Positions 35,167 to 44,720 of a stretch of 64,000 bases of DNA are shown here, one piece after another. The stretch comes from Lysobacterales bacterium (lineage in GTDB: Bacteria > Pseudomonadota > Gammaproteobacteria > Xanthomonadales > Rhodanobacteraceae). The notes below the pieces were generated by a model that saw only the letters and a list, made by a program, of their open reading frames with translations, had not been told where the DNA came from and searched no databases. The translations under genes were made by a program, and so were the position numbers. Position 1 is the first letter of the stretch; every line of letters begins with the position of its first letter. The stretch lies in NCBI GenBank assembly GCA_014338185.1, contig QUBV01000009.1:1-64000 (forward strand), written 5' to 3'.

Positions 35167-37038
35167 TTATCCGTGGAATGCCGCGTAAATGCGCTCGGCC
35201 AGCCCACGCTGGATGCCGGCGACCTCCATGAGCTCCTCCACGCCCGCCTTCGACAAGCCGCCCAGGCCGCCGAAATGCCGCAGCAAGGCCGCGCGCCGGC
35301 GCGGGCCGATGCCCGCGATGTCCTCCAGCGTGCTGTGCTCGCGCGCCTTCGCGCGGCGCGCGCGGTGGCCGCTGATCGCGAAACGGTGGGCCTCGTCGCG
35401 CACCGCCTGCACCAGGTGCGAGGCCGGCGAGTGCGGCCCCGGGAACAGGCTGCGACCCGTATCGGCCAGCACCAGCGTCTCCTCACCCGCGCGCCGCGCC
35501 GGGCCCTTGGCCACGCCCACGATCGGCACGCCCTCCACGCCCAGCTCGTTGAGCACATCGACCGCCTGCCGCACCTGGCCGAACCCGCCGTCGATGAGCA
35601 GCAGATCGGGCAACACGCCCTCGCCCGCCTGCACGCGCTTGTAGCGGCGCTGCAGGGCCTGGTGCATCGCCGCGTAGTCATCGCCGGGCGTGATGCCAGT
35701 GATGTTGTAGCGCCGATACTGCGAGGTGTCGGCGCCGTCGGGGCCGAACACCACGCACGAGGCCACGGTCGCCTCGCCCAGGGTGTGGCTGATGTCGAAG
35801 CACTCGATGCGCTGCGGCGTGTCCTCCATGCCGAGCAGGTCGCGCAACGCCTCGAAGCGGCTGAGCAGGGTCTGCTTGCTGGCCAGGCGCGCGGCCAGCG
35901 AAGCCTGCGCATTGCGCCGCGCGAGGTCGAGGAAGCGCGCGCGCGCGTCGCGCACGCGATACTTGATCTGCGGCACCTGCTCGCTGCGCTGGGCAAGCGC
36001 GGCCGCGATCGCCTCGGCATCCTCCGGCGCATCGCTCACGATGAGTTCGCGCGGCAGCGGCCGGTCGAGGTAGTACTGGGCCAGGAACGAGCCGATGATC
36101 GCCGCAGGCTCGCTCGCGCCCGCCAGCCGCGGGAAGAAATCGCGCGAGCCCAGGCTGATGCCGTTGCGGAAGAACATCACGCTCACGCAGGCGACACCGG
36201 CCTCGACCGCGCACGCGATCACGTCCATGTCGGTGCTCGCACCCTGCACGTAGTGATGCGCCTGCACGCGCTTGACCGCGGCGATCTGGTCGCGGATCGC
36301 AGCCGCGCGCTCGAACGCGAGTTCGGCACTGGCCGCCTCCATCTGCGCGATGAGCTCGTCCATGACCGCGCCGGCCTTGCCGTCGAGGAACATCTGGGCA
36401 TGGCGCACCTGTTCGCCGTAGGCGGCCTGGTCGACGTAAGCCACGCACGGCGCGGTGCAGCGGCCGATCTGGTACTGCAGGCACGGGCGCGACCGATTGC
36501 GGAAGTAGCTGTCCTCGCAGTTGCGCAGGCGGAACAGTTTCTGGATCAGGTCGAGCGTCTCGCGCACCGCGCCGGCGCTCGGGAACGGGCCGAAGTAGCG
36601 GCCGCCGCCGTCGCGCGCGCCGCGATGGAACTCCAGCCGCGGAAAGCGCTCGCTCGGCGGCGCCTCGGCGCCGGCCGGTGCCGCGCGCGCGGCGGCCTTG
36701 GGCCCGGTCAGGTGGATGTAGGGATAGCTCTTGTCGTCGCGCAGCACGATGTTGTAGCGCGGCTTGAGCGTCTTGATGAGCTGGGCCTCGAGCAACAGCG
36801 CCTCGGCCTCGGTGCGCGTGAGCGTGGTCTCCATGCGCGCGACCTGCGCCACCATCGCGGCGATGCGCGGCTCGAGCCGCGGCCGCAGGAAGTAGCTGCC
36901 GACCCGCCGCTGCAGGTTGCCGGCCTTGCCCACATACAGCAACTCGCCGCGCGCATCGAACATGCGGTACACGCCCGGCGCGCTGGTCAGGGTGCGCACG
37001 AAGGCCTTGCCGTCGAATGGAAGCGGTGCCTCGCTCAC
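35167..37038 (-). CDS. uvrC: Excinuclease ABC subunit C
   Basis: Makes both incisions around DNA lesions in nucleotide excision repair. The 623 residues show the UvrC order: GIY-YIG nuclease (about residues 15-95; GVYRMFDARGELLYVGKAGNL) for the 3' cut, a Cys-rich and UVR region that binds UvrB near 200-240, an RNase-H-like endonuclease domain (about 380-540) for the 5' cut, and C-terminal helix-hairpin-helix motifs (IAGIGPRRRAALLRHFG). The GTG at 37038 is the best start. It has no ribosome site, but a TACAAT box ends exactly six bases before it, which suggests leaderless translation. It is cotranscribed with pgsA. Confidence 0.96.
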   Translation of the reverse strand: MSEAPLPFDGKAFVRTLTSAPGVYRMFDARGELLYVGKAGNLQRRVGSYFLRPRLEPRIAAMVAQVARMETTLTRTEAEALLLEAQLIKTLKPRYNIVLRDDKSYPYIHLTGPKAAARAAPAGAEAPPSERFPRLEFHRGARDGGGRYFGPFPSAGAVRETLDLIQKLFRLRNCEDSYFRNRSRPCLQYQIGRCTAPCVAYVDQAAYGEQVRHAQMFLDGKAGAVMDELIAQMEAASAELAFERAAAIRDQIAAVKRVQAHHYVQGASTDMDVIACAVEAGVACVSVMFFRNGISLGSRDFFPRLAGASEPAAIIGSFLAQYYLDRPLPRELIVSDAPEDAEAIAAALAQRSEQVPQIKYRVRDARARFLDLARRNAQASLAARLASKQTLLSRFEALRDLLGMEDTPQRIECFDISHTLGEATVASCVVFGPDGADTSQYRRYNITGITPGDDYAAMHQALQRRYKRVQAGEGVLPDLLLIDGGFGQVRQAVDVLNELGVEGVPIVGVAKGPARRAGEETLVLADTGRSLFPGPHSPASHLVQAVRDEAHRFAISGHRARRAKAREHSTLEDIAGIGPRRRAALLRHFGGLGGLSKAGVEELMEVAGIQRGLAERIYAAFHG

Positions 37039-37044
37039 GCGGCG

Positions 37045-37050
37045 ATTGTA
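37045..37050 (-). promoter_or_regulatory. uvrC -10 box placed for a leaderless transcript
   Basis: TACAAT on the minus strand, followed by six bases and then the GTG start codon. Transcription would begin at or next to the start codon. No good -35 at normal spacing. Confidence 0.45.
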
Positions 37051-37234
37051 TGCCGCCTCGTCAAGCGCCCGGCCAACCTGGCCGGCGCAGGCGCAAGCCC
37101 GGCTGCGGCAACGCGGCGTGCACCGCAGCAGGTCGCGCTGGCACGATGCAGGCGTACCGACGGCGGCGTGCGCGAGCGCCATGCGGCGCGCGCCCACCGC
37201 GGGTCGACGACGCCATCACCACCGGGGACGAACC

Positions 37235-38125
37235 ATGCATTGGCTCGCAACAAGCGCACTGGGCGTGGCGCTGCTGTTTCCGCTCACGGGCACCGCGATC
37301 GGCCCGGGCGAGGTCAACGCGCTGCCGGCCTCACCCGCGACCGTGACGGCCAAGTACGGCCGCGATGCCTTGCAGTTTGGCGAGCTGCGCCTGCCGGCCG
37401 GCAAGGGGCCGTTCCCGGTGGCGATCATCGTGCACGGCGGCTGCTGGACCCGCGGCTTCGCCAGCGTGCGCATGACCGCGCCGATTGCCAGCGCGCTGGC
37501 CGCGCGCGGCGTGGCCACCTGGAATGTCGAATACCGCCAGGTCGGGGATGCCGGCGCGGGCTGGCCCGGCACCTTCCGCGACTGGGGCGCGGCCACCGAC
37601 CAGCTGCGCACGCTGGCCCGCGTCCATCCACTGGATCTGCAACGGGTGGCCGTGGTCGGGCACTCGGCCGGTGCCCATGCGGCGCTGTGGATCGCCGCGC
37701 GCGACCAGCTGCGGCGGCAACGCGAGATCGGTGTGGCCAACCCCTTGCCGATCCACGCCGCATTCGCGATCGATGGCCCGGCCGACCTCGCCGGACTGGT
37801 CGGCGCCGACGCGCAGATCTGCGGCAAGCCGGTGATCGCGCCGCTGATGGGCGGCACGCCCGCACAACGGCCCGAGCGCTATCGCTGGGCATCGCCGCAA
37901 CAACTGCTGGCGACCTCGGCCAGCCAGTTCCTGGTCGCTTCGGCGGTGCTGACCGCCGCCGAGGCACACCGCTACGCCGGGCTCATCCAGCGCCGCGGAG
38001 GCAAGGCGCAGGTGCTGGAACTGCCCGGCGGGCACTTCGATGTGATCGCGCCGGGCCAACCCGGGTGGACGCGGATCGAGGACCTGATCGTCTCCACGCT
38101 GCTCGGTGATCGCGGCCACGACTGA
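37235..38125 (+). CDS. Secreted alpha/beta hydrolase (esterase-like)
   Basis: A 296-residue alpha/beta hydrolase of the BD-FAE/prolyl-oligopeptidase-like esterase group. A signal peptide (MHWLATSALGVALLFPLTGT) indicates export. The oxyanion motif HGGCW lies near residue 70. The nucleophile Ser is in VVGHSAGAHAALW (about residue 145), and the catalytic His in GGHFDVIAPG near the C-terminus; an Asp in between completes the triad. Relatives hydrolyse esters or formamides; the substrate is unknown. The ATG at 37235 has GGGGA upstream. It is a monocistronic gene, divergent from uvrC, with a 196-base gap holding nothing else recognisable. Confidence 0.85.
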   Translation: MHWLATSALGVALLFPLTGTAIGPGEVNALPASPATVTAKYGRDALQFGELRLPAGKGPFPVAIIVHGGCWTRGFASVRMTAPIASALAARGVATWNVEYRQVGDAGAGWPGTFRDWGAATDQLRTLARVHPLDLQRVAVVGHSAGAHAALWIAARDQLRRQREIGVANPLPIHAAFAIDGPADLAGLVGADAQICGKPVIAPLMGGTPAQRPERYRWASPQQLLATSASQFLVASAVLTAAEAHRYAGLIQRRGGKAQVLELPGGHFDVIAPGQPGWTRIEDLIVSTLLGDRGHD

Positions 38126-38152
38126 ATGCGCGGCCGTGCGCGGCGGCCCGCG

Positions 38153-38617
38153 TCAGCGGCCGCGGCCGGCCACCATGTCTCCGCCGCGCAGGCTGGCGAT
38201 GAGCGCGGCCATGCCCTCACGCGCGAGCGCGATGACGTGCTCGAAATCCGCGGGTCCGCCGTAGTACGGATCGGGCACCTCGGCATCGGCCAGGAACAGC
38301 GCGGGCTCGGTGCCGTGCGCGCGCCGCAACGCGAGCAGGTCGCGCAGGTTGGCGCGGTCGGCGGCGAGGATCCGGTCAAAGCGCGTGAAGTCGGCTGCAA
38401 CGACCTGGCGTGCACGCAACGGCGACAGATCGTAGCCGTGGGCCGCGCCCGCCGCGATCGAACGCCGGTCGGGCGGTTCGCCCACGTGGTAGGCCGCGGT
38501 GCCGGCCGAATCGACCTCGACCGCGAGCCCGGCGCGCGCGAACTCGACGCGTGCGACCGCCTCGAGCGTGGGCGAACGGCAGATGTTGCCCAGGCACACG
38601 AACAGGATGCGCGTCAT
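38153..38617 (-). CDS. Low-molecular-weight protein-tyrosine phosphatase
   Basis: A 154-residue LMW-PTP. The phosphate-binding loop CLGNICRS gives Cys8 and Arg14 (Cx5R), and the general acid Asp is in DPYYGG about residue 120. Bacterial members act on tyrosine kinases or on surface-polysaccharide proteins; some act on phosphoarginine. The ATG overlaps the stop of kdsB by two bases, so the pair is translationally coupled. This pairing of kdsB with LMW-PTP is common in Xanthomonads and hints at a link to envelope sugar metabolism. No tyrosine kinase gene is near. Confidence 0.93.
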   Translation of the reverse strand: MTRILFVCLGNICRSPTLEAVARVEFARAGLAVEVDSAGTAAYHVGEPPDRRSIAAGAAHGYDLSPLRARQVVAADFTRFDRILAADRANLRDLLALRRAHGTEPALFLADAEVPDPYYGGPADFEHVIALAREGMAALIASLRGGDMVAGRGR

Positions 38618-39393
38618 CGCGCGCCCCCGGCCAACAGCTGCGCGACGCGCGCGAGGTCCTGTGGCGTGTCGACGCCGGCCGGAAACGGCTCGGGCGCGAG
38701 GCGCACCGCGATCGCGTGGCCATGTTCGAGCGCGCGCAGCTGCTCCAGCGATTCGCTGCGCTCCAGCGGTGTCGGCGCCAGTTGCGCGAACCGGCGCAGG
38801 AACCCCGCGCGATAGCCGTAGATGCCGATGTGGCGCAGGAACGGCAGGCCCGGCGGCAGGGCCTCGCGCGTGCGCGCGAACGCATCGCGTGGCCACGGCA
38901 CGGGCGCACGGCTGAAGTACAGGGCGTGGCCGTCCGCGCGCCGCACCAGCTTGACCACGTTGGGATCGAACAACTCCCCGACACCATCCAGCGGCGTCGC
39001 CAGCGTCGCCATCGGCGCGCCGTCCTCGGCCAGCGCGTGCGCCACCGCGCGCAGGCCACTGGCCGGCGCCAGCGGCTCGTCGCCCTGCAGGTTGACCACC
39101 AGCGCATCGTCCGCCCAGCCCAGCCGGGTGGCCACCTCGGCCAGCCGGTCGCTGCCCGAGGCATGGTCGGCGCGCGTCATCACCACCTGCACACCGTTGC
39201 CCGCGAGCGCGTGGCCGATGCGCTCGTCGTCGGTGGCCACCACCACCTCGCGTGCACCCGCGGCCAGCGCGCGGCGCGCGACATGCAGCACCAGCGGCTC
39301 GCCCGCGAGCAACGCCAGCGGCTTGCCCGGCAGGCGCGTGGAGGCGTAACGCGCGGGAATCGCGACGATGAACTCGGGCAATGCATCAGGCAT
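38614..39393 (-). CDS. kdsB: 3-deoxy-manno-octulosonate cytidylyltransferase
   Basis: Activates Kdo as CMP-Kdo for the inner core of LPS. The 259-residue protein has the KdsB signature: [19 protein letters not shown] at the start with the CTP-binding residues, [37 protein letters not shown] and a C-terminal [12 protein letters not shown] region. An ATG three codons upstream is also possible. A much longer in-frame extension runs into the divergent transporter gene and is rejected. It indicates a Gram-negative outer membrane with Kdo. It overlaps the phosphatase gene by four bases. Confidence 0.95.
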   Translation of the reverse strand: MPDALPEFIVAIPARYASTRLPGKPLALLAGEPLVLHVARRALAAGAREVVVATDDERIGHALAGNGVQVVMTRADHASGSDRLAEVATRLGWADDALVVNLQGDEPLAPASGLRAVAHALAEDGAPMATLATPLDGVGELFDPNVVKLVRRADGHALYFSRAPVPWPRDAFARTREALPPGLPFLRHIGIYGYRAGFLRRFAQLAPTPLERSESLEQLRALEHGHAIAVRLAPEPFPAGVDTPQDLARVAQLLAGGAR

Positions 39394-39466
39394 CGTGAAC
39401 ATCCGGCAAACCACCACGGCAGCGTAGCCGAGAGCGCACCACAGCCACAACGCGACGGGTGCTAGC

Positions 39467-40429
39467 ATGCACGGCCGCCCTGCCCTCGTGCCGTACTTGA
39501 ATCCTTCCGCGCCCGTTCCCGTTGCCGCGTCGGCCCTGCCGCGGCGCGCGATCGCCATGATGGTGACGAGCACGCTCTGCTTCGGGGTGATGGCGGTGCT
39601 GATCCGCATCGCCTCGCACAGCCTGCATGCATTCGAGATCGCGTTCCTGCGCAGCCTGTTCGGCGCGCTCGCGGCGCTGCCACTGCTGCTGCGCGGCGGC
39701 TGGCGCACGCTGTACACCGATCGCCTCATGTTCTACGTGCTGCGCTGTGCGATCGGCGCGGTGTCGATGCTCGCGGGCTTCTGGGCGATCGCGCACCTGC
39801 CACTCGCGCAGGCGATCGCGTTGTCGTATTCCTCGCCACTGTTCGTGACCATCGGCGCGGTGATCTTCCTCGGCGAGGTGGTGCGCATGCGCCGCTGGAG
39901 CGCGGTGGTGGCCGGGTTCATCGGCGTGCTGGTGATCGTGCGACCCGGCAGCGATGCCTTCACCGCGGCCAGCCTCGTGGCGCTGTTCTCGGCCGCCTGC
40001 TCGGGCGCGGTCACCATCAGCATCAAGTTCCTGTCGCGCACCGACCCGGTCGCGACCATCGTGCTGCTCACCACCTGGCTGTGGGTGCCGCTGTCGCTGC
40101 CCGCGGCGCTGGCGGTGTGGCAATGGCCGAGCCCGGGACTGCTGCCGTTGCTGGTCGCGCTCGGCGTGCTCGGTACCGCGGGGCAGTATTTCTGGACCCA
40201 CGCGTTGCGCCTGGCCGACGCCTCGACGCTGGCACCGTTCAGCTACCTGCAGCTGGTGTTCGTGGCCGTGCTCGCCTGGCTGATGTTCGCCGAGACCCCC
40301 GACCGCTACACCGTGCTCGGCGCGGGCATCGTGATCGGCGCGAGCCTGTACATCGCCCGGCGCGAGGCGCGGCTGGCGCGCCAGCGCAACCAGTCACCGC
40401 CGCGCGTGCTCGGCCAGCCGGCCGAATAG
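39467..40429 (+). CDS. EamA/DMT-family transporter
   Basis: An inner-membrane protein with two EamA repeats of five helices each (first from about residue 32, second from about 165), the drug/metabolite transporter layout. The substrate cannot be read; relatives export amino acids, nucleobases or purine nucleosides. The annotated ATG gives 320 residues. A TAGCAT box at 39463-39468 overlaps this ATG, so the true start may be the GTG at 39488 or the ATG at 39557 (290 residues), which begins just before helix one. Stops of this gene and ispG are only four bases apart. Confidence 0.85.
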   Translation: MHGRPALVPYLNPSAPVPVAASALPRRAIAMMVTSTLCFGVMAVLIRIASHSLHAFEIAFLRSLFGALAALPLLLRGGWRTLYTDRLMFYVLRCAIGAVSMLAGFWAIAHLPLAQAIALSYSSPLFVTIGAVIFLGEVVRMRRWSAVVAGFIGVLVIVRPGSDAFTAASLVALFSAACSGAVTISIKFLSRTDPVATIVLLTTWLWVPLSLPAALAVWQWPSPGLLPLLVALGVLGTAGQYFWTHALRLADASTLAPFSYLQLVFVAVLAWLMFAETPDRYTVLGAGIVIGASLYIARREARLARQRNQSPPRVLGQPAE

Positions 40430-40433
40430 GGCC

Positions 40434-41672
40434 TCAACCGCGCTGCGCGTAGCGGCGCGCGACATAGTCCTCGACGATGCCGACGAAGTCCTGCGCGATG
40501 TGCTCGCCGCGCAGCGTCATCGCCTTCTTGCCGTCGATGAACACCGGCGCGGCCGGCGCCTCGCCGGTGCCAGGCAGCGAGATGCCGATGTCGGCATGGC
40601 GCGATTCGCCGGGGCCGTTGACCACGCAGCCCATCACCGCGAGCGTGAGGTTCTCCACGCCGTCGTACTTGATGCGCCACTCGGGCATCTTCGCGCGCAC
40701 ATGGTCCTGCACGGTCTTGGCGATCTGCTGGAACAGCGTGCTGGTGGTGCGGCCGCAGCCCGGACAGGCGGTGACCAGCGGCGTGAACGCGCGCAGGCCC
40801 ATGGTCTGCAGCAGCTCCTGCGCCACCACCACCTCGTGCGTGCGCGGCTCGCCCGGCTCGGGCGTGAGCGACATGCGGATGGTGTCGCCGATGCCTTCCT
40901 GCAGCAGCACCGCGAGCGCGGCGCTGGAGCCGACGATGCCCTTGCTGCCCATGCCGGCCTCGGTCAGGCCCAGGTGCAGCGCATGGTCACAGCGCGCGGC
41001 CAGGTCGCGATACACCGCGATGAGCTCCTGCACGCCCGACACCTTGCACGAGAGGATGATGCGCTCGCGCGCGAGCCCGAGTTCCTCGGCGCGCGCGGCC
41101 GAATCCAGCGCCGAGCGGATCAAGGCCTCGCGCGCCACCCGCGCCGCATCCCATGGCTGCGCCCGCGCATGGTTCTCGTCCATGAGCGCGGCGAGCATGG
41201 CCTGGTCGAGCGAGCCCCAGTTGGCGCCGATGCGCACGGGCTTGTCGTTGCGCAGCGCGACCTCGATGATCGCCGCGAACTGGGTGTCCTTCTTCGCGCC
41301 GAAGCCGACGTTGCCGGGGTTGATGCGGTACTTGGCCAGCGCCTGCCCGCAGGCGGGTTCGTGCGCGAGCAACTGGTGCCCGTTGTAGTGGAAATCGCCG
41401 ATCAACGGCGCCGCCACGCCCATCATGTCCAGCCGATCGCGGATGCGTGGCACCGCGGCCGCGGCCTCGGGCGTGTTGACGGTGACGCGCACGAGCTCGG
41501 AACCCGCACGCGCCAGTTCGGCCACCTGGCGCGCGGTTCCGACCACGTCGGCGGTATCGGTGTTGGTCATCGACTGCACCACGATCGGCGCGTCGCCGCC
41601 GACCACGACAGTGCCCACGGGCACCGGCACGCTCGCGCGGCGCGTGATCACACTGGCAACGACTGGGTTCAT
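40434..41672 (-). CDS. ispG: 4-hydroxy-3-methylbut-2-en-1-yl diphosphate synthase
   Basis: Iron-sulfur enzyme that makes HMBPP from MEcPP in the MEP isoprenoid pathway. The 412 residues hold an N-terminal TIM barrel ([25 protein letters not shown]) and a C-terminal [4Fe-4S] domain. Cluster ligands are in [13 protein letters not shown] and [10 protein letters not shown], as in other GcpE proteins. It has the gammaproteobacterial length and not the longer plant-like form. The ATG at 41672 gives [12 protein letters not shown]; an upstream in-frame ATG is less likely. It is monocistronic and convergent with the DMT transporter. Confidence 0.96.
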   Translation of the reverse strand: MNPVVASVITRRASVPVPVGTVVVGGDAPIVVQSMTNTDTADVVGTARQVAELARAGSELVRVTVNTPEAAAAVPRIRDRLDMMGVAAPLIGDFHYNGHQLLAHEPACGQALAKYRINPGNVGFGAKKDTQFAAIIEVALRNDKPVRIGANWGSLDQAMLAALMDENHARAQPWDAARVAREALIRSALDSAARAEELGLARERIILSCKVSGVQELIAVYRDLAARCDHALHLGLTEAGMGSKGIVGSSAALAVLLQEGIGDTIRMSLTPEPGEPRTHEVVVAQELLQTMGLRAFTPLVTACPGCGRTTSTLFQQIAKTVQDHVRAKMPEWRIKYDGVENLTLAVMGCVVNGPGESRHADIGISLPGTGEAPAAPVFIDGKKAMTLRGEHIAQDFVGIVEDYVARRYAQRG

Positions 41673-41767
41673 GCTGCGGGCGACTCCGGGGCGATGCACG
41701 GCCGGCATGCGGCAATCGCGCATTTTCGCACAGCTGCGCGACCACGGACCCGCGCCCCGGCGTTCGC

Positions 41768-41773
41768 TACACT
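41768..41773 (+). promoter_or_regulatory. -10 box placed for a leaderless transcript of the PLD-type gene
   Basis: TACACT followed by six bases and the ATG at 41780. The same spacing is found for uvrC and the ECF sigma gene. No good -35 is seen. Confidence 0.4.
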
Positions 41774-41779
41774 GCGGCC

Positions 41780-43183
41780 ATGGCCGCCAGCGCCTCCCGC
41801 CTCAGCCCGCAACGCCGGCTTGCCGAGCAGGCGTTCAGCCGCGCCGCCGGCGCGCCGCTGGTCGGCGGCAACGCATTGCAGCTGCACGTGGACGCGCAGG
41901 CCGCGTTCGCGGCCTGGCTGGAGGCGATCCGCGCCGCCCGCCACGTGATCCTGTTCGCCAACTACATCTTCCGCGACGACGCGGTCGGCCGCGAGTTCGT
42001 CGCGGCACTGGCCGAGCGCGCGCGCGCGGGCGTGCGCGTGCATGTGACGCGGGACTGGCTCGGTTGCCTGGGCCAGTCCTCGCTGCGCCTGTGGCAGCCG
42101 CTGGTCGAGGCGGGCGGCGAAGTGCGCACCTACAACGCGCCGCGCCTGCTCAGCCCGTTCGGCTGGCTCTCGCGCGACCACCGCAAGCTGCTGGTGGTGG
42201 ATCGCGAGGTCGGTTTCGTCGGCGGCATCTGCGTGAGTGGCGCATGGCTGGGCGACCCCGCGCGGCAGGTGCCACCGTGGCGCGACAGCGCGGTCGCGAT
42301 CCGCGGCCCCGCGGTCGACGAACTGGCGCAGGCGTTCGCGGAAGTGTGGGCCCAGCTCGGAGCGCCACTGCCCGTGCCCGCTGCGGCACCGGCGCCGGTC
42401 GCGGCCGGCAGCGTCGACCTGCGCGTGGTGGCGACCCTGCCCAACATCGCGGGCCTGTACCGCTTCGACCAGCTCATCACCGGCCTCGCGCGGCGCAACC
42501 TGTGGCTGGCCGATGCGTATTTCGTCGGCGTCACGCCCTATGTGCAGGCACTCATCGCGGCCGCGCGCGACGGCGTCGACGTGCGCCTGCTGGTGCCCGG
42601 CTCCAGCGACATTCCCGCGGTCGGCTCGGTCTCGCGCGCGGGCTACCGCGTGCTGCTGGAGGCCGGCATCCGCGTGTTCGAGTGGGATGGCTCGATGATG
42701 CACGCCAAGACCGCGGTGGCCGATTCACGCTGGGCGAGGGTCGGCTCGACCAATCTCAACATCGCCAGCTGGATGGGCAACTGCGAGATCGACGTCGCGA
42801 TCGAGAACGACGAGTTCGCGCGGCAGATGGAAGCGCAGTACCTGCGCGACCTGGACCATGCCACCGAGGTCGTGCTCAAGGCCGAACGTCCGCGCCGCCA
42901 CGATCCCGAAGCCGGGCACGGCGGGCCGCACGGTGGCAGTTCGGGGCGCGCGGCGGCCAGCGCGCTGCGCATCGCCAACTCGGTCGGTGCCGCGATCACC
43001 AACCGGCGCCTGCTCGGCGCCGCCGAGGCCGCGCCGCTGCTGCTCGGCGCGCTGATCCTGCTGGCCGCCTCCACGGTGGCGCTGTTGTGGCCGCACCTGT
43101 TCGCCTGGCCACTCGGCGCGCTCGGCGTCTGGGTCGGCCTCACCCTGCTCGCGCGCTACATCAAGCTGCGCCGCGACCACTGA
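41780..43183 (+). CDS. Phospholipase-D-type phospholipid synthase (cardiolipin synthase-like)
   Basis: A 467-residue protein with two HKD motifs: HRKLLVVD (His134, Lys136, Asp141) and HAKTAVAD (His308, Lys310, Asp315). This pair is typical of ClsB/ClsC-type cardiolipin synthases that join PG with another phospholipid. Unlike ClsA it has no N-terminal membrane helices. Instead two hydrophobic segments lie at about residues 415-455 after a His/Gly-rich linker, which should anchor it by its C-terminus. It may use PG from PgsA, but other transphosphatidylation is possible. It has no ribosome site, and a -10 box ends six bases before the ATG. Confidence 0.87.
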   Translation: MAASASRLSPQRRLAEQAFSRAAGAPLVGGNALQLHVDAQAAFAAWLEAIRAARHVILFANYIFRDDAVGREFVAALAERARAGVRVHVTRDWLGCLGQSSLRLWQPLVEAGGEVRTYNAPRLLSPFGWLSRDHRKLLVVDREVGFVGGICVSGAWLGDPARQVPPWRDSAVAIRGPAVDELAQAFAEVWAQLGAPLPVPAAAPAPVAAGSVDLRVVATLPNIAGLYRFDQLITGLARRNLWLADAYFVGVTPYVQALIAAARDGVDVRLLVPGSSDIPAVGSVSRAGYRVLLEAGIRVFEWDGSMMHAKTAVADSRWARVGSTNLNIASWMGNCEIDVAIENDEFARQMEAQYLRDLDHATEVVLKAERPRRHDPEAGHGGPHGGSSGRAAASALRIANSVGAAITNRRLLGAAEAAPLLLGALILLAASTVALLWPHLFAWPLGALGVWVGLTLLARYIKLRRDH

Positions 43184-43346
43184 CGCAACCGCACCTGGAC
43201 GGCGACATCGGGGCTCGCGGGCCACGCGCGCGCTGGTTCCGGGCCAAGCCCAGCAAAGTCATCGGGTTGGCGTGAACTCTTGTGGTCATGACTGCGATCA
43301 CGCAGACTCGACCTCCGCGTCGCGACCGCCGCCGCGCGGCACCGCC

Positions 43347-44720
43347 ATGCCCACGCCCAGCCCGCCCGCCACCATCGACTGCGAGGTCTACACGCCCACG
43401 GCGCTCACGCGCCTCGTGCGCGACCTGCTCGAGGATGCATTGCCGCTGGTGTGGATCGAGGGCGAGATTTCCAACTTCGCGCGGCCGGCCTCGGGACACC
43501 TGTATTTCACGCTCAAGGACGCGGGTGCGCAGGTGCGCTGCGCGATGTTCCGGCCCAAGGCGGGCTGGCTGCGCTTCCGCCCCGCCGACGGCATGCGCGT
43601 GCTCGCGCGCGCGCGGGTGAGCCTGTACGAGGCACGCGGCGAGTTCCAACTCATCATCGAAGCCCTCGAGGAAGCCGGCGCCGGCGCATTGCAGCGCCAG
43701 TTCGACGAGCTCAAGGCGCGGCTCGCCGCCGAGGGCCTGTTCGACGCTGCGCACAAGCGCGCACTGCCCCGCCTGCCGCGGCGCCTGGGCGTGATCACCT
43801 CGCCCACCGGCGCCGCCGTGCGGGACGTGCTCAGCGTGCTGCAACGGCGCTACCCGCTGCTCGAGGTCGACATCCTGCCGGTGCCGGTGCAGGGCAAGGA
43901 GGCGCCGCCCGCGATCGTGGCCGCGCTCGCCGCGGCAGCGCGCGCGCAGCGCCACGACGTGCTGCTGCTCACGCGCGGCGGCGGCTCGCTGGAAGACCTG
44001 TGGGCATTCAACGACGAGGCGGTCGCACGTGCGATCCGCGCCAGCACGATCCCGGTGGTGAGCGCGATCGGCCACGAGACCGATTTCACCATCGCCGACT
44101 TCGCGGCCGACCTGCGCGCGCCCACGCCCTCGGCGGCGGCCGAGCTCATCGTGCCCGACCGCCACGACCTCATGCGCACGCTCGGCCAGCAGCGCGCGCG
44201 TCTGGGCCAATGGATGCAGCGCCGCTTCGAGACGCGCAGCCAGCACCTGGACCACCTGCTGGCGCGCTTGCAGGCGCAACGTCCGCAAGCACGGCTCGCG
44301 CGCGAACGCGAACGCGCGCAGCGCCTGCACCTGCGGCTGGGCGTGGCCATGCGCCACGGACTGGAGCGCCATGCGGCGACGCTGGCGCAGCTGCACACGC
44401 GCCTGCACGCGCATGCGCCCGCGACCCGGCTCGCGCAGCGCGGCGAGCGCCTGCGCGTGCTCGCCACCCGTCTGCGCAGCGCGCAGGCGCAACAGCTCGC
44501 ACGCGCACGCGCGCAGCTGGACCAGCTCGCGCGTACGCTGCATGCGGTGAGCCCGCTGGCGACGCTCGAGCGCGGCTACGCGATCCTGCTCGATGCGGGC
44601 AGCGGCCGGGTCGTGCGCAGCATCACCCAGGCAGCGCCCGGACAGGCACTGCAGGCGCGGCTGGCCGATGGCGAATTGCCACTGCAGGTCGGTCCGGCCG
44701 GGCCAAGCGGCGCACACTAG
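43347..44720 (+). CDS. xseA: Exodeoxyribonuclease VII large subunit
   Basis: Catalytic subunit of ExoVII, which degrades single-stranded DNA and acts in repair and recombination. The 457-residue protein has an N-terminal OB fold (WIEGEISNFARPASGHLYFTLKD), the catalytic region with SPTGAAVRDVL and RGGGSLEDLWAFNDE and SAIGHETDFTIADFAAD, a long coiled-coil (about 280-400) that binds the small subunit, and a C-terminal segment with LERGYAIL. The ATG at 43347 gives the usual N-terminus. An in-frame GTG 25 codons upstream adds nothing conserved. xseB is not adjacent. Its stop shares the sequence CTAG with the stop of the convergent kinase gene. Confidence 0.95.
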   Translation: MPTPSPPATIDCEVYTPTALTRLVRDLLEDALPLVWIEGEISNFARPASGHLYFTLKDAGAQVRCAMFRPKAGWLRFRPADGMRVLARARVSLYEARGEFQLIIEALEEAGAGALQRQFDELKARLAAEGLFDAAHKRALPRLPRRLGVITSPTGAAVRDVLSVLQRRYPLLEVDILPVPVQGKEAPPAIVAALAAAARAQRHDVLLLTRGGGSLEDLWAFNDEAVARAIRASTIPVVSAIGHETDFTIADFAADLRAPTPSAAAELIVPDRHDLMRTLGQQRARLGQWMQRRFETRSQHLDHLLARLQAQRPQARLARERERAQRLHLRLGVAMRHGLERHAATLAQLHTRLHAHAPATRLAQRGERLRVLATRLRSAQAQQLARARAQLDQLARTLHAVSPLATLERGYAILLDAGSGRVVRSITQAAPGQALQARLADGELPLQVGPAGPSGAH

